64,000 nt of DNA, taken from DATCMH01 sp036563505. GTDB lineage: Bacteria; Pseudomonadota; Alphaproteobacteria; Rhizobiales; Beijerinckiaceae. A program made the position numbers and the translations under genes. Under the pieces are notes generated by a model, which made no database searches, was not told where the DNA came from, and saw only the letters and a list, made by a program, of their open reading frames with translations. The stretch covers positions 105,040-169,039 of the forward strand of contig DATCMH010000005.1 in NCBI GenBank assembly GCA_036563505.1. Direction: 5' to 3'. Shown here piece by piece: positions 26,633 to 35,210 of the stretch (position 1 is the stretch's first letter; every line of letters begins with the position of its first letter).

Positions 26633-26887
26633 ATGGGCGTTCTTCGCATCGACCTCGGTGAGACGACCGAGGTGGGCCTCGCGCGATTGGCGGAACGCAC
26701 CGGCGCATCCGTCGAGCGTTTAGCGGTCGAGGCGCTGGAGCGGTTCGTCGCGGACGAGACGGTGACCGTCGAAGGCATCGAACGCGCGCTGGAGGACGCA
26801 CGGCATGGCCGCGTCGTTCCGCATGAGGAAGTCGCCAGTGAGGTCGAGCGCCTCATCGCCGAGGATACCGGCGGTTCGATTGCTTGA
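26633..26887 (+). CDS. Type II toxin-antitoxin system antitoxin
   Basis: An 84-residue, acidic, mainly helical protein: an N-terminal part LRIDLGETTEVGLARLAERT that looks ribbon-helix-helix-like, then a charged tail (EEVASEVERLIAEDTGG) expected to wrap the toxin. Its stop overlaps the toxin start (TTGA), the usual coupling of type II pairs. It probably represses its own operon. Family name (ParD-like) is by inference from partner and size. Confidence 0.75.
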   Translation: MGVLRIDLGETTEVGLARLAERTGASVERLAVEALERFVADETVTVEGIERALEDARHGRVVPHEEVASEVERLIAEDTGGSIA

Positions 26888-27180
26888 AGCGTATCGTTTG
26901 GGCTGACACGGCGCGGCGCGACTACCTCGGCCTTCTCAGGCGCATCCGCGCCGACAATCCAGCCGCGGCCGCGCGCGTGGCCGGTGAGATCACGAAGGCC
27001 GTCGAAGGCTTGGCGCGCCACAACACCGGGCGGGCCGGGCGCGTCGCCGGGACGTACGAGAAGAGCGTGACGGGCCTGCCTTACGTGGTCGCATATCTCG
27101 ACGACGGGGCCGAACCACTCACGATCCTGCGCATCATTCACACGGCTCGGAACTGGCCGCACGGCCGCTGGCCCGATTGA
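26884..27180 (+). CDS. RelE/ParE superfamily toxin
   Basis: A 98-residue basic protein starting at TTG, with the RelE/ParE pattern: IVWADTARRDYLGLLRRI near the start, NTGRAGRVAGTYEKSVTGLPYVVAYLDD in the middle, and the terminal ILRIIHTARNWPHGRWP. The end with H-T-A-R-x-W-P is typical of ParE-type toxins. Intact, and overlapped by the antitoxin stop. Expected target is gyrase (ParE) or ribosome-bound mRNA (RelE); the sequence does not decide. Confidence 0.85.
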   Translation: MKRIVWADTARRDYLGLLRRIRADNPAAAARVAGEITKAVEGLARHNTGRAGRVAGTYEKSVTGLPYVVAYLDDGAEPLTILRIIHTARNWPHGRWPD

Positions 27181-27246
27181 CGCTTGACCCGGCGAACGGG
27201 CCCCCTAGGACGGGTTGGTCCCGCCTTTCGAGCCCGAGCCCGCCCG

Positions 27247-28917
27247 ATGCCAACCGATCTCGAAGTCGCCCGCGCGGCGGTGCTCCAGCCCATCGCCGCC
27301 ATCGCCGAGCGGGCGGGCATCCCGGGCGAGGCGCTCCTGCCTTATGGGCGCCACATCGCCAAGCTCGACCAGGGCTTCGTCGAGGGCATGAAGCCCCGGC
27401 CGGACGCCAAGCTGGTGCTCGTCACCGCGATCTCGCCGACGCCGGCGGGCGAGGGCAAGACCACGACGACGATCGGTCTCGGCGACGCCCTCAACCGCAT
27501 CGGCAAGCGCACGATGATCGCCCTGCGCGAGCCGTCGCTCGGGCCCTGCTTCGGCCAGAAGGGCGGCGCCACGGGGGGCGGACGGGCGCAGGTCGCACCG
27601 ATGGAGGCGATCAACCTTCATTTCACCGGCGACTTTCACGCCATCACGAGCGCGCACAACCTCCTCGCCGCGCTCCTCGACAACCACGTCTACTGGGGAA
27701 ATAGCCTCGGCATCGATCTGCGCCGGGTCGCTTGGCGGCGGGTCATGGACATGAACGACCGGGCGCTGCGCCGCACGGTGACGAGCCTCGGTGGCCCGGG
27801 CAACGGCTTTCCGCGCGAGGACGGCTTCGACATCACCGTGGCGTCGGAGGTCATGGCGGCTTTCTGCCTCGCGCAGGATCTGGCGGACCTCGAAGCCCGG
27901 CTCGGGCGCATGGTGCTTGCCGAAACCCGCGATCGCCGCCCCGTGACGCCCACCGACCTCAAGGCGACGGGCGCCATGATGGCGCTTCTCAGGGACGCCA
28001 TGCAGCCGAACCTCGTGCAGACGCTCGAAGGCTCGCCGGCGCTGATCCACGGCGGCCCCTTCGCCAACATCGCCCATGGCTGCAATTCGGTGGTGGCGAC
28101 GACGACGGCCTTAGGGCTCGCCGACATCGTCGTGACGGAAGCGGGGTTCGGGGCCGATCTCGGCGCCGAGAAGTTCCTGGACATCAAGTGCCGCCAGGCT
28201 GGGCTCACGCCCGCGGCGGCCGTGGTCGTGGCGACGATCCGGGCGCTCAAGATGCACGGTGGCGTCGCCCGGGCGGACCTGAGCGCCGAAAACCTGCCGG
28301 CCCTGGAGCAGGGATTCTCCAACCTGGAACGGCACGTCGCCAACATGCGCGCCTTCGGGTTGCCCGTCGTGGTGGGCGTGAACCACTTCACCTCGGACAC
28401 GCAGGCCGAGCACGACCTCCTCGTGCGCCTCTGCCGCGAGCGGCTCGACGTCGAGGCCGTCACCTGCCGGCACTGGGCGGACGGTGCCGCCGGCGCGGAA
28501 GACTTAGCCCACGCGGTGGCCGCCCTCGTCGAGACGCCAAGCGAACTCCGGCTCCTCTACCCCGACGCGCTGCCGCTCGCGGAGAAGATCCGCACCATCG
28601 CGACGCGCGTCTACGGAGCAGCGGACGTGGCGATCGAAGGCGCGGCCGCGAAGAAGCTCGAGGGCTTCGAGGCGGCGGGCCACGGCCATCTGCCGATCTG
28701 CATGGCCAAGACCCAGTATTCGTTCTCGACCGATCCGGCCAAGCTCGGGGCGCCCTCGGGCCACGTCGTGCCCGTGCGCGACGTGCGCCTCGCCGCTGGC
28801 GCCGGCTTCGTCGTGGCGATCTGCGGCGACATGCTCACCATGCCCGGCCTGCCGCGCCAGCCGGCGGCGGAGGCGATCCACCTCGACGCGCAGGGGCGGA
28901 TCGAGGGCCTGTTCTAA
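27247..28917 (+). CDS. fhs: Formate-tetrahydrofolate ligase
   Basis: A 556-residue enzyme that makes 10-formyl-THF from formate, ATP and THF (named ftfL in methylotrophs, where it is a main entry of C1 units to assimilation). ISPTPAGEGKTTTTIGL is the ATP-binding loop; EPSLGPCFGQKGGATGGGRAQV and NLHFTGDFHAITSAHNLL are hallmark segments, and FGADLGAEKFLDIKCR is near residue 300. Full usual length. Start at 27247 gives the conserved MPTDLEVARAA type N-terminus. Its product is used by Fmt (33.4 kb) and purine synthesis. Confidence 0.97.
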   Translation: MPTDLEVARAAVLQPIAAIAERAGIPGEALLPYGRHIAKLDQGFVEGMKPRPDAKLVLVTAISPTPAGEGKTTTTIGLGDALNRIGKRTMIALREPSLGPCFGQKGGATGGGRAQVAPMEAINLHFTGDFHAITSAHNLLAALLDNHVYWGNSLGIDLRRVAWRRVMDMNDRALRRTVTSLGGPGNGFPREDGFDITVASEVMAAFCLAQDLADLEARLGRMVLAETRDRRPVTPTDLKATGAMMALLRDAMQPNLVQTLEGSPALIHGGPFANIAHGCNSVVATTTALGLADIVVTEAGFGADLGAEKFLDIKCRQAGLTPAAAVVVATIRALKMHGGVARADLSAENLPALEQGFSNLERHVANMRAFGLPVVVGVNHFTSDTQAEHDLLVRLCRERLDVEAVTCRHWADGAAGAEDLAHAVAALVETPSELRLLYPDALPLAEKIRTIATRVYGAADVAIEGAAAKKLEGFEAAGHGHLPICMAKTQYSFSTDPAKLGAPSGHVVPVRDVRLAAGAGFVVAICGDMLTMPGLPRQPAAEAIHLDAQGRIEGLF

Positions 28918-28932
28918 GAGGCTGTCGAAGGT

Positions 28933-29076
28933 TCAGCGACCCTCGGGGCCGGGCGGAGCCTCGCGGGTCACGGCCGCGAGCGTCTGGGGCGGCCCGGAGC
29001 GGCGCCAGCCGTCGTAATAGGCCAAGTTGAGCGCGGCGGCCGCGATCACGAACACCACGAGCAGCAGGGCGGGCAT
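28933..29076 (-). CDS. Small single-span membrane protein, 47 residues
   Basis: A 47-residue frame starting at 29076 with AAGGGAT upstream. MPALLLVVFVIAAAALNLAYY is one transmembrane helix, followed by a short polar tail ending PPGPEGR. Convergent with fhs, gap 15 bases. Not recognised; codon bias and a clear TM helix support it, but it could be spurious. Confidence 0.45.
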   Translation of the reverse strand: MPALLLVVFVIAAAALNLAYYDGWRRSGPPQTLAAVTREAPPGPEGR

Positions 29077-29227
29077 CGGCCGTGATCCCTTCGCCTCTTC
29101 GACGGCGAGGAGACTAGGCACGGCCGTGTCACGCGAGCGTGAAAGGGCTCGCGCGAATGCGTTGCGAAACGATCCATCAAATGCCGCGGAGAGGCGCCCC
29201 GGACCGGGGCGGTGCTCCACCCCTGTC

Positions 29228-29656
29228 ATGGCCGGGCTTGCCCCGGCCATCTCGGTTCGGAGGCGGGCACGGCTTCACGCCGAGGTTCGCGGGTCGAGCC
29301 CGCGAACGACATGGGAGTGGCTGACACGCTTGGGGGTTGTGCCCTGCTCCCCCTCACCTCCGCGCTGACGCGCTTGCTTCGCCTGCCGGTGCGTAGGCGA
29401 AGCCCTCTCCCCGGAAGGGAGAGGCGTTGAGCATCCGAGTATCGGTTCTGTGTTCGTGTGTCTGACACGGCAGAGCGCGTCCCTCCTCTCCCGGCAGGGG
29501 AGAGGGTTGCGTCGGCGCACCGGCCGACGCGACGAGCGCAACGAAGTGGAGCGAGGGTGAGGGGGTGCTCGCCGCAACTACCCGGGTCCATGCTCAGCAC
29601 CCCCTCATCCGGCCCGCTGCGCGGGGCACCTTCTCCCACGAGGGGAGAAGGCAGGG
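29228..29656. repeat. Palindromic intergenic repeats between fhs and hisS, copy 3
   Basis: The gene-free stretch 29077-29734 holds the two family-1 hairpins in reverse order (ATGGCCGGGC...GGCCAT at 29228-29250; GTTCGCGGGT...GCGAAC at 29285-29307), then family-2 blocks (CTCCCCCTCACC, TTCGCCTGCCGG near 29379, CTCTCCCGGCAGGGGAGAGG near 29488, CGGCCGACGCGACGAGCG near 29520) and a GCGGGGCACCTTCTCCCAC block near 29622. No gene seen. Confidence 0.8.
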
Positions 29657-29734
29657 TTCCTCGCTTGCCCCGGCGTTCCCCCGGGGCTACGAGGCCGCAC
29701 GCTCCCCCAAAAGCCCTTCGCGCACAGGATTGCC

Positions 29735-31339
29735 ATGTCGAAGCCCGACCGCCTGAAAGCCCGCCTGCCGCGGGGCTTCGTCGATCGCGGGCCGGCGGAG
29801 CTCGCCGCGACGGGCCGCATGCTCGACGCGATCCGCCGGGTCTACGAGTCCTACGGTTTCGAGGCGCTGGAGACGCCGCTCGTCGAGTACACCGACGCGC
29901 TGGGGAAATTCCTGCCCGACCAGGACCGGCCGAACGAGGGCGTGTTCTCTTTCCAGGACGACGACGAGCAGTGGCTCTCGCTGCGCTACGACCTCACCGC
30001 GCCCCTCGCGCGCCACGTGGCGGAGAACTTCGACGCGCTCCCCAAACCCTATCGCAGCTACCGGGCTGGCTGGGTGTTCCGCAACGAGAAGCCGGGACCG
30101 GGGCGTTTCCGGCAGTTCATGCAGTTCGACGCGGACACGGTGGGCGCGGGCAGCGTCGCGGCGGATGCCGAGATCTGCATGATGGCTGCCGATACGCTGG
30201 AGGCGGTGGGCATCAAGCGCGGCGACTACGTCATCAAGGTCAACAACCGGAAGGTGCTCGACGGCGTCATGGAGGCGATCGGCCTCGGCGGCGACGAGAA
30301 TGCCGGGCGGCGGCTCACGGTGCTGCGGGCTTTGGACAAATATGATCGCTTAGGAAGCACTGGCGTTCGTCAGTTGTTGGGTAGAGGGCGCACGGACGAA
30401 AGTGGTGACCATACCTTAGGGGCCGGCTTGACTGATGATCAAGCCAATAAACTTCTCATGTATGTTACCGCAGGAACTCCATTAGACACTGTACAAATTG
30501 ATCTTCTCGATATCTCGACTGACAACGATTTCATTGAACACGAAGTTGACGGAGAAAAATACGCTGCTGTTTTCGAATCGGATCGGACGATCGATTTTCT
30601 TCGAAACCTCTTCGATCACGAGGGGTATCAGTCCGGTTTGAGCGAACTCGAGACTATAGCGGGTCTGAGTAAGGCTTGTGGTTACGGCACACGTCGCATT
30701 CGCATAGATCCCTCCGTCGTTCGCGGCCTCGAATACTACACCGGACCGGTCTACGAAGCCGAGCTGACGTTCCAGGTGCCAAACGAGCAGGGCCAGCCGG
30801 TCCGTTACGGCTCCGTCGGCGGAGGCGGGCGCTACGACGGGCTCGTCGGGCGCTTTCGCGGCGAGGTCGTGCCGGCGACAGGCTTTTCGATCGGCGTCTC
30901 GCGGCTCTTCGCGGCGCTCCAGGCGATCAAGAGCCCCATCGTCACCGGCGCCAAGCCGAGGCCGCTCGTCGTCGTGACGGCGATGGATCAGGACCAGGTC
31001 GCGCGCTACCAGCGCCTCCTCGCGGAGCTCCGGTCGCTCAAGGACGAGGCCGGCGAGCCTCTGCTGCGGGCCGAGATGTATCTCGGCGCGGGCAAGTTCG
31101 GCGCCCAGATGAAGTACGCCGACCGCCGCGGTGCCGTCTGCGCCATCATCCAGGGCTCGTCCGAACGGGACGCCGAGGGCGGGCCGCAGGTGATCGTCAA
31201 GGACCTGATCGAGGGCGCGGCGGCGGCCGCCGCCATCAAGACCAACGCCGAATGGAAGGCCGCCCGCCCGGCCCAGTTCGCGGTGCCGGAGGCCGAGATG
31301 GCCGCGAAGGTGCGCGAGGTTCTGGCGCGGCACGCTTGA
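29735..31339 (+). CDS. hisS: Histidyl-tRNA synthetase
   Basis: A 534-residue class II synthetase charging tRNA-His. The N-terminus KARLPRGFVDRGP, motif 2 at about residues 105-130 (YRAGWVFRNEKPGPGRFRQFMQFDAD), the HisA motif VVRGLEYYTGP near 328-338, motif 3 GFSIGVSRLFAAL near 385-397, and an anticodon-binding end are intact. Alphaproteobacteria of this order have a special HisRS matched to tRNA-His that lacks the usual G-1; the motif form here (EYYTGPVYEAEL) fits that group. The middle third (about residues 198-328) has strikingly lower GC and foreign codon use, see separate entry. Confidence 0.95.
   Translation: MSKPDRLKARLPRGFVDRGPAELAATGRMLDAIRRVYESYGFEALETPLVEYTDALGKFLPDQDRPNEGVFSFQDDDEQWLSLRYDLTAPLARHVAENFDALPKPYRSYRAGWVFRNEKPGPGRFRQFMQFDADTVGAGSVAADAEICMMAADTLEAVGIKRGDYVIKVNNRKVLDGVMEAIGLGGDENAGRRLTVLRALDKYDRLGSTGVRQLLGRGRTDESGDHTLGAGLTDDQANKLLMYVTAGTPLDTVQIDLLDISTDNDFIEHEVDGEKYAAVFESDRTIDFLRNLFDHEGYQSGLSELETIAGLSKACGYGTRRIRIDPSVVRGLEYYTGPVYEAELTFQVPNEQGQPVRYGSVGGGGRYDGLVGRFRGEVVPATGFSIGVSRLFAALQAIKSPIVTGAKPRPLVVVTAMDQDQVARYQRLLAELRSLKDEAGEPLLRAEMYLGAGKFGAQMKYADRRGAVCAIIQGSSERDAEGGPQVIVKDLIEGAAAAAAIKTNAEWKAARPAQFAVPEAEMAAKVREVLARHA
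30330..30725 (+). other. Low-GC foreign segment inside hisS
   Basis: Between motif 2 and the HisA motif the gene changes base use sharply: 21 of 60 bases are G/C at 30481-30540 against 40 of 60 at 30241-30300. In-frame Leu TTA codons occur three times here (in DRLGS, HTLGA and TPLDT), and codons such as AAA, GAT, CTT and ATA are common, whereas they are rare in the flanks. The reading frame and the family pattern (DKYDRLG, GAGL, VRFDPSVVRG-type end) are unbroken, so this looks like allelic replacement of the insertion region from a lower-GC relative, not a foreign insertion. Confidence 0.75.
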
Positions 31340-31389
31340 AGCGAAGCGGCAGAGTTGGGACGATCGAATTGAGAAGGCGCTGATCGGCC

Positions 31390-31664
31390 TTGCGGCCGAG
31401 CGCTCGCTGTCGCGAACGTCCCCTCTCCCGACCCCGCTTCGCGGGGCCACCCTCTCCCGCAGAGGGGAGAGGGCGACGCGCCATACCTTCTCCCCTCTGC
31501 GGGAGAAGGTGCCCCTTGCGTCAGCAAGGGGCGGATGAGGGGTGCTGGGCGTAGACCCGTGCCGTTCAGAACAACAACACTGTCGTTCGCGGGCTCGACC
31601 CACGAACCTCGGCGCGAAGCCGTCAGCGCCTCCGAGCCGAGATGGCCGGGTCACGCCCGGCCAT
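31390..31664. repeat. Composite palindromic intergenic repeat, copy 4
   Basis: The gap 31340-31703 is mainly this element: CTCTCCCGACCCCGCTTCGC (from 31424), CTTCTCCCCTCTGCGGGAGA (from 31487), GCGGATGAGGGGTGCTGGGC (from 31531), and the two hairpins at 31585-31607 (one mismatch) and 31642-31664. Same order as the 17.5-kb copy. Between convergent genes. Confidence 0.8.
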
Positions 31665-31703
31665 GACAGAGTTGGGGCGAAAGGCTCATCAGCTCGCGCT
31701 TCC

Positions 31704-32609
31704 TCAGAGCGTCGAGCCCATCGCCCCCGTGTTGGTCGTGCCCGACGTTACCCGCAAATTGTTCTGCACGTGGGTGACGCCCGAGACGCTCTCGGCGACG
31801 TCTTCGGCGCGCCGCTTCTCGAAGCGGCTCGAGACGGTGCCGCTCAGCGTGACCTCGCCGTCAGCCACGGCCACGTCGACTTCCGAGGCGTCGACCTGCG
31901 GATCGTCGGTGAGGCGGTCGCTCACGTCCTCGCGGATGCGCTCGTCGGACCGGCGATAGCCTTTGGGGCCGCGCCCGCGGTGGTGAGTCGCCCCGGCGTC
32001 GCCGGACTGGGCGTCCTGCTGGCGCCGGCGCGAGGCGTCGTCGTCGCCGAACCAGGAGAAGACCTCGTCGCCGGCGCGCTCCAGAAAGCCGCGTTCGCCA
32101 CGGTACCCGGTCATGTCACGATCGTCGCGGGAGCCTCGGCCATAGCCCTGGTCGGCGCCGTAGTTGCCGCTGAGATAATCATTGCCGCCGCGGTAGCGCT
32201 CCTCGGAGCGCTCCTGGCCGCCGTAGCTGCGGCTGCGCGACTCGCCGCGGAACACGTTCTCGGGCCGGCTGTAGCGCTCGTCGTCGTAACCGCGCCCGGT
32301 CACGTCGCGGAAGGAGCGGGCGGAGCCGCCCGTGCCGTAACCCGTGGAGTCGCCGAAGTCGCGGCCGGAGCCGCGCGCTTCCTCGGGGCGGTAAGGCCGG
32401 CTCTCGGCGTTGCGGGCGTAGCCGCCGCGCTCGAAGCCGGAGCGGTCGTCGTGACCGCGGTCCTGCTCGTCACGGCCGAAGCCGGAGCGGGCGTTGCCGA
32501 AACCGCGCTGGGCGATGGTGCCGCCGTCACTGCCGCGATCTCTGGGGTAGTCTCTGTCGTCGTTCGGCTCACGTCCGAAAGGACGGCTGGTGCGGGTGTC
32601 GTCGGCCAT
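31704..32609 (-). CDS. BON-domain protein with low-complexity Arg/Gly/Asp/Tyr-rich N-terminus
   Basis: A 301-residue protein. Residues 1-190 are low-complexity, rich in Gly, Arg, Asp, Ser and Tyr, with repeats of the RSGFGRDEQDRG and YGADQGYGRGSRD kind, likely disordered. Residues about 215-290 form one BON domain (IREDVSDRLTDDPQVDASEVDVAV, then VTLSGTVSSRFEKRRAEDVAESV, then GVTHVQNNL), a phospholipid- or ligand-binding fold seen in osmotic-stress proteins such as OsmY. No signal peptide. Probably a stress-induced protein. Confidence 0.85.
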   Translation of the reverse strand: MADDTRTSRPFGREPNDDRDYPRDRGSDGGTIAQRGFGNARSGFGRDEQDRGHDDRSGFERGGYARNAESRPYRPEEARGSGRDFGDSTGYGTGGSARSFRDVTGRGYDDERYSRPENVFRGESRSRSYGGQERSEERYRGGNDYLSGNYGADQGYGRGSRDDRDMTGYRGERGFLERAGDEVFSWFGDDDASRRRQQDAQSGDAGATHHRGRGPKGYRRSDERIREDVSDRLTDDPQVDASEVDVAVADGEVTLSGTVSSRFEKRRAEDVAESVSGVTHVQNNLRVTSGTTNTGAMGSTL

Positions 32610-32728
32610 GGAATCTCCTCCTCGAGAGCCACAAGGAACGCGCGAAGGCCACGGCGGAGCGCGTCTCGCTTCGGCCGGGGCGGCGTTCGGCTAACGTGAG
32701 GGCGGGAGACCCGGTTCCTGAAACGACG

Positions 32729-32754
32729 CGCGGGCCCGCCGGAGCGGGCCCGCG
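32729..32754 (-). terminator. GC-rich hairpin between DUF992 and BON genes
   Basis: CGCGGGCCCGC (32729-32739) pairs exactly with GCGGGCCCGCG (32744-32754) around a CGGA loop, 30 bases past the stop of the DUF992 gene (32785) on the reverse strand. No T-run follows; still likely to end transcription of that gene. Confidence 0.65.
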
Positions 32755-32784
32755 ACACGGATCCATGGCTGAGGAGGAGAGGTC

Positions 32785-33285
32785 TCAGCGCAGGATCGCG
32801 TAGGAGTCGGAGCGCAGCTCGAGGCCCGTGGCGCCGAAGGCGAGACCCAGGCCCGCCTGGCCCGAATGCATCACCGGCTCGAGGTCGATGCGCTCGCCCA
32901 GCGTGTTGAACAGAACCTGGGTGCCGGCGCCGACCACCACCGTGGCCTCGGCCGAATTGCCCGAGAAGGTGCCCGACAGCATGCCGGGGCGGGCGCGGCC
33001 GCCGGGGGTCATCACGCGCCAGGCGATGGTCTGGGTGCTGGTCAGCCCGACATCGAAGCCGAGGCGGTTGAAGCGGCCGGAATAGCTCTCGGCGATGGGG
33101 CGGCCACGCCGCTCGAAGGTGCATTGGGTGCCGCGGCTGGAACCGATTACGAGGCCGAGATTCGGATCGAAGGCGCAGGTGAGCGTGCCGGCCTCGCGCA
33201 TCGGGGCGGGCAGGGACGACGAACGGGCCTCGGCGGCGCCGGCGAGCAGCGTCAGGGACAGGGCGGCGAGAAGCGGAGCGCGCAT
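32785..33285 (-). CDS. DUF992 family exported protein
   Basis: A 166-residue protein with a cleavable signal peptide (MRAPLLAALSLTLLAGAAEA). The mature part matches the DUF992 pattern: GTLTCAFDPNLGLVIGSSRG, QCTFERRGR, YSGRFNRLGFDVGLT, and a Gly-rich hydrophobic end LGLAFGATGLELR. Two Cys (CAF, QCTF) may form a disulfide. DUF992 is frequent in Hyphomicrobiales and has no known function; periplasmic or outer-membrane location is expected. Confidence 0.85.
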   Translation of the reverse strand: MRAPLLAALSLTLLAGAAEARSSSLPAPMREAGTLTCAFDPNLGLVIGSSRGTQCTFERRGRPIAESYSGRFNRLGFDVGLTSTQTIAWRVMTPGGRARPGMLSGTFSGNSAEATVVVGAGTQVLFNTLGERIDLEPVMHSGQAGLGLAFGATGLELRSDSYAILR

Positions 33286-33412
33286 GGAGTGATCCTCTCT
33301 GGTCAGGGAGGCCGCCTCGTCGGCGAGCGGCCCTTCGTTTCGACGAGAGAGGTTTTGCAGCTTGGCTGTTTCGCGCCGGTGTTGCGCGATGGTCCGTTGT
33401 GTTTCGGGGCCT

Positions 33413-34345
33413 CTATCCGAGCACCGCGCCTGGCGAGAGGCGTCGGCCGCGCAGGAAGTCGGCGGCGGTCATCGTGCCCTTGCCGGCGGGCTGGACGGTG
33501 ACGAGGCGCACCGCGCCCTCCCCGCAGGCGACGAGGCCCTCAGCGTCGAGGAGCGTGCCGGGCTGGCCCTGCCCATCCGCGCGGGCCGTGCGCAGCACCT
33601 TGACCCGCTCTGGCCCCTTCGGCCCCGCATGGGTGAAGGCGGCGCCGGGGAAGGGGCTCAGGCCCCGCACGTGGTCGTGGACGGCACTTGCTGGACGCGT
33701 CCAGTCGATGAGCGCCTCGGCGTTGTCGATCTTGCGGGCGTAAGTGACGCCCTCCTCCGGCTGGGGCGTGAAGGTGAGCCCGCCGCGGGAGAGCGCGGCG
33801 AGCGCCCGCACCATCAGGTCGGCACCGAGGCCCATCAAGCGGTCGTGAAGTTCTCCGGCACTCATGTCGGGCGTGACGGCCACGCGCTCCACCATGGCCA
33901 CAGGGCCGGTGTCGAGCCCCTCCTCCATGCGCATCACGGCGACGCCGGTTTCCGGGTCGCCGGCCATGATCGCCCGCTGAATGGGAGCCGCGCCGCGCCA
34001 GCGCGGCAGGAGCGAGGCGTGGAGGTTGAGGCAGCCGAGCGCCGGCGCGTCGAGGATGCTTTTGGGGAGGATCATGCCGTAGGCCACGACCACGGCCACG
34101 TCGGCCTCGTGCGCCCGGAACGTCTCCGCCGCTTCTTCAGTGCGCAGCGTCTTCGGGGTCAGGACCGGCAGGCCGAAGCGCTCGGCGAGGCGCTGCACCG
34201 GCGAGGGTTTGAGTTCCAGCCCCCGCCCGGCCGCCGCGGGCGCCCGGGTGTAGACCGCCGCGACCTCGTGGCCTTGGCCTAAGATCTCGGAGAGCACCGG
34301 CACCGCGAAATCCGGGGTGCCCATGAACACGACGCACAGGGACAT
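33413..34345 (-). CDS. fmt: Methionyl-tRNA formyltransferase
   Basis: A 310-residue enzyme that formylates initiator Met-tRNA with 10-formyl-THF. VVFMGTPDFAVPVL opens the GART-like domain; LNLHASLLPRWRGAAPIQRAI (about residues 107-127) is the active-site signature with Asn and His, then DTGPVAM. The C-terminal OB-like half (GEGAVRLVTVQPAGKGTM) is complete. AGGAG precedes the start at 34345. Located 235 bases after def on the same strand; def and fmt usually are one operon, but here a repeat block separates them. Confidence 0.97.
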   Translation of the reverse strand: MSLCVVFMGTPDFAVPVLSEILGQGHEVAAVYTRAPAAAGRGLELKPSPVQRLAERFGLPVLTPKTLRTEEAAETFRAHEADVAVVVAYGMILPKSILDAPALGCLNLHASLLPRWRGAAPIQRAIMAGDPETGVAVMRMEEGLDTGPVAMVERVAVTPDMSAGELHDRLMGLGADLMVRALAALSRGGLTFTPQPEEGVTYARKIDNAEALIDWTRPASAVHDHVRGLSPFPGAAFTHAGPKGPERVKVLRTARADGQGQPGTLLDAEGLVACGEGAVRLVTVQPAGKGTMTAADFLRGRRLSPGAVLG

Positions 34346-34373
34346 GGGGTGGGGTCTCCTGGGGCTTAACTCC

Positions 34374-34570
34374 TCTCCCCGCTTGCGGGGGGAGGGTCGC
34401 GTCGGCGGAACGGCCGACGCGACGAGCGGAACGAAGTGAAGCGGGGGTGAGGGGGTCGGGCCGCTGCGGCGATCAGGCCCGGCTCCCCCTCACCTCCGCT
34501 CACGTTGCTCGCTCGCTTCGCCTGCCGGTGCGCAGGCGAAGCCCTCTCCCCGCGAGCGGGGAGAGGAGGA
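34374..34570. repeat. Inverted pair of family-2 intergenic repeats between def and fmt
   Basis: CTCTCCCCGCTTGCGGGGGG and CGGCCGACGCGACGAGCGGA (34374-34450) face CTCCCCCTCACC...TTCGCCTGCCGGTGCGCAGG...CTCTCCCCGCGAGCGGGGAG (34482-34566). The two halves are of opposite sense, as in the 29.4-kb block. They fill the 235-base gap of the def-fmt unit. Confidence 0.75.
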
Positions 34571-34580
34571 GCGCCCCAGC

Positions 34581-35093
34581 TCACCCCTCGCGCTTGGCCG
34601 CTTTCGCGAATTTCTTCGTCACCCGGTCCCGCTTGAGCTTCGATAGATGGTCGATGAAGAGCGTGCCGTTGAGGTGATCGATCTCGTGCTGGACGCAGGT
34701 CGCGAAGAGGCCATCGGCCTCCTGCTCGACCGTGGCGCCGTCGAGATTCGTGTAGCGGACTTTCACCCGGGCCGGGCGCTCCACCTCGCCGTAGTATTCG
34801 GGGATGGAGAGGCAGCCCTCCTCGTAGGTGTTGAGCTCCTCCGAGGTCCAGGTGATCTCCGGGTTGAGGAGCACGATCGGCTCCCGCTCCCCTTCCGTCT
34901 TCGAGACGTCGATCGTCACAACGCGCTTCGGCACGCCGATCTGGATCGCCGCCAGGCCGACGCCCGGCGCGTCGTACATCGTCTCGAGCATGTCGGCGGC
35001 GAGCTGGCGGATCTCGTCCGTCACCGCGCCGACGGGTTCGGAGACCTGGCGCAGCACCGGATCGGGCAGGATGACGAGGGGGCGGATGGTCAT
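34581..35093 (-). CDS. def: Peptide deformylase
   Basis: A 170-residue metalloenzyme (Fe2+ in vivo) that removes the N-formyl group from new proteins. All three motifs are present: GVGLAAIQIG near residue 45, EEGCLSIPEYYGEV near 90 (metal Cys), and CVQHEIDHLNG near 130 (metal His pair and catalytic Glu). Start at 35093 gives MTIRPLVILPDPVL, typical of the family. Functionally paired with fmt just downstream. Divergent from rmuC. Confidence 0.97.
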   Translation of the reverse strand: MTIRPLVILPDPVLRQVSEPVGAVTDEIRQLAADMLETMYDAPGVGLAAIQIGVPKRVVTIDVSKTEGEREPIVLLNPEITWTSEELNTYEEGCLSIPEYYGEVERPARVKVRYTNLDGATVEQEADGLFATCVQHEIDHLNGTLFIDHLSKLKRDRVTKKFAKAAKREG

Positions 35094-35210
35094 GATTTGC
35101 TTGTGGAAACCGTGCGGCGCCGGAGATAGGCGCTGCCGCCGGGCCGGTCAACGCACCGCTTCGTTCATCCTCTGTTCGTAAGTTGTCGGGGCGTCGCGAG
35201 AGGATGCCCC

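Noticed and set aside
7486..34570. Regular-looking repeats that could suggest CRISPR arrays
   Set aside because: The repeats are dispersed palindromic blocks between genes, without equal spacing, unique spacers or cas genes.
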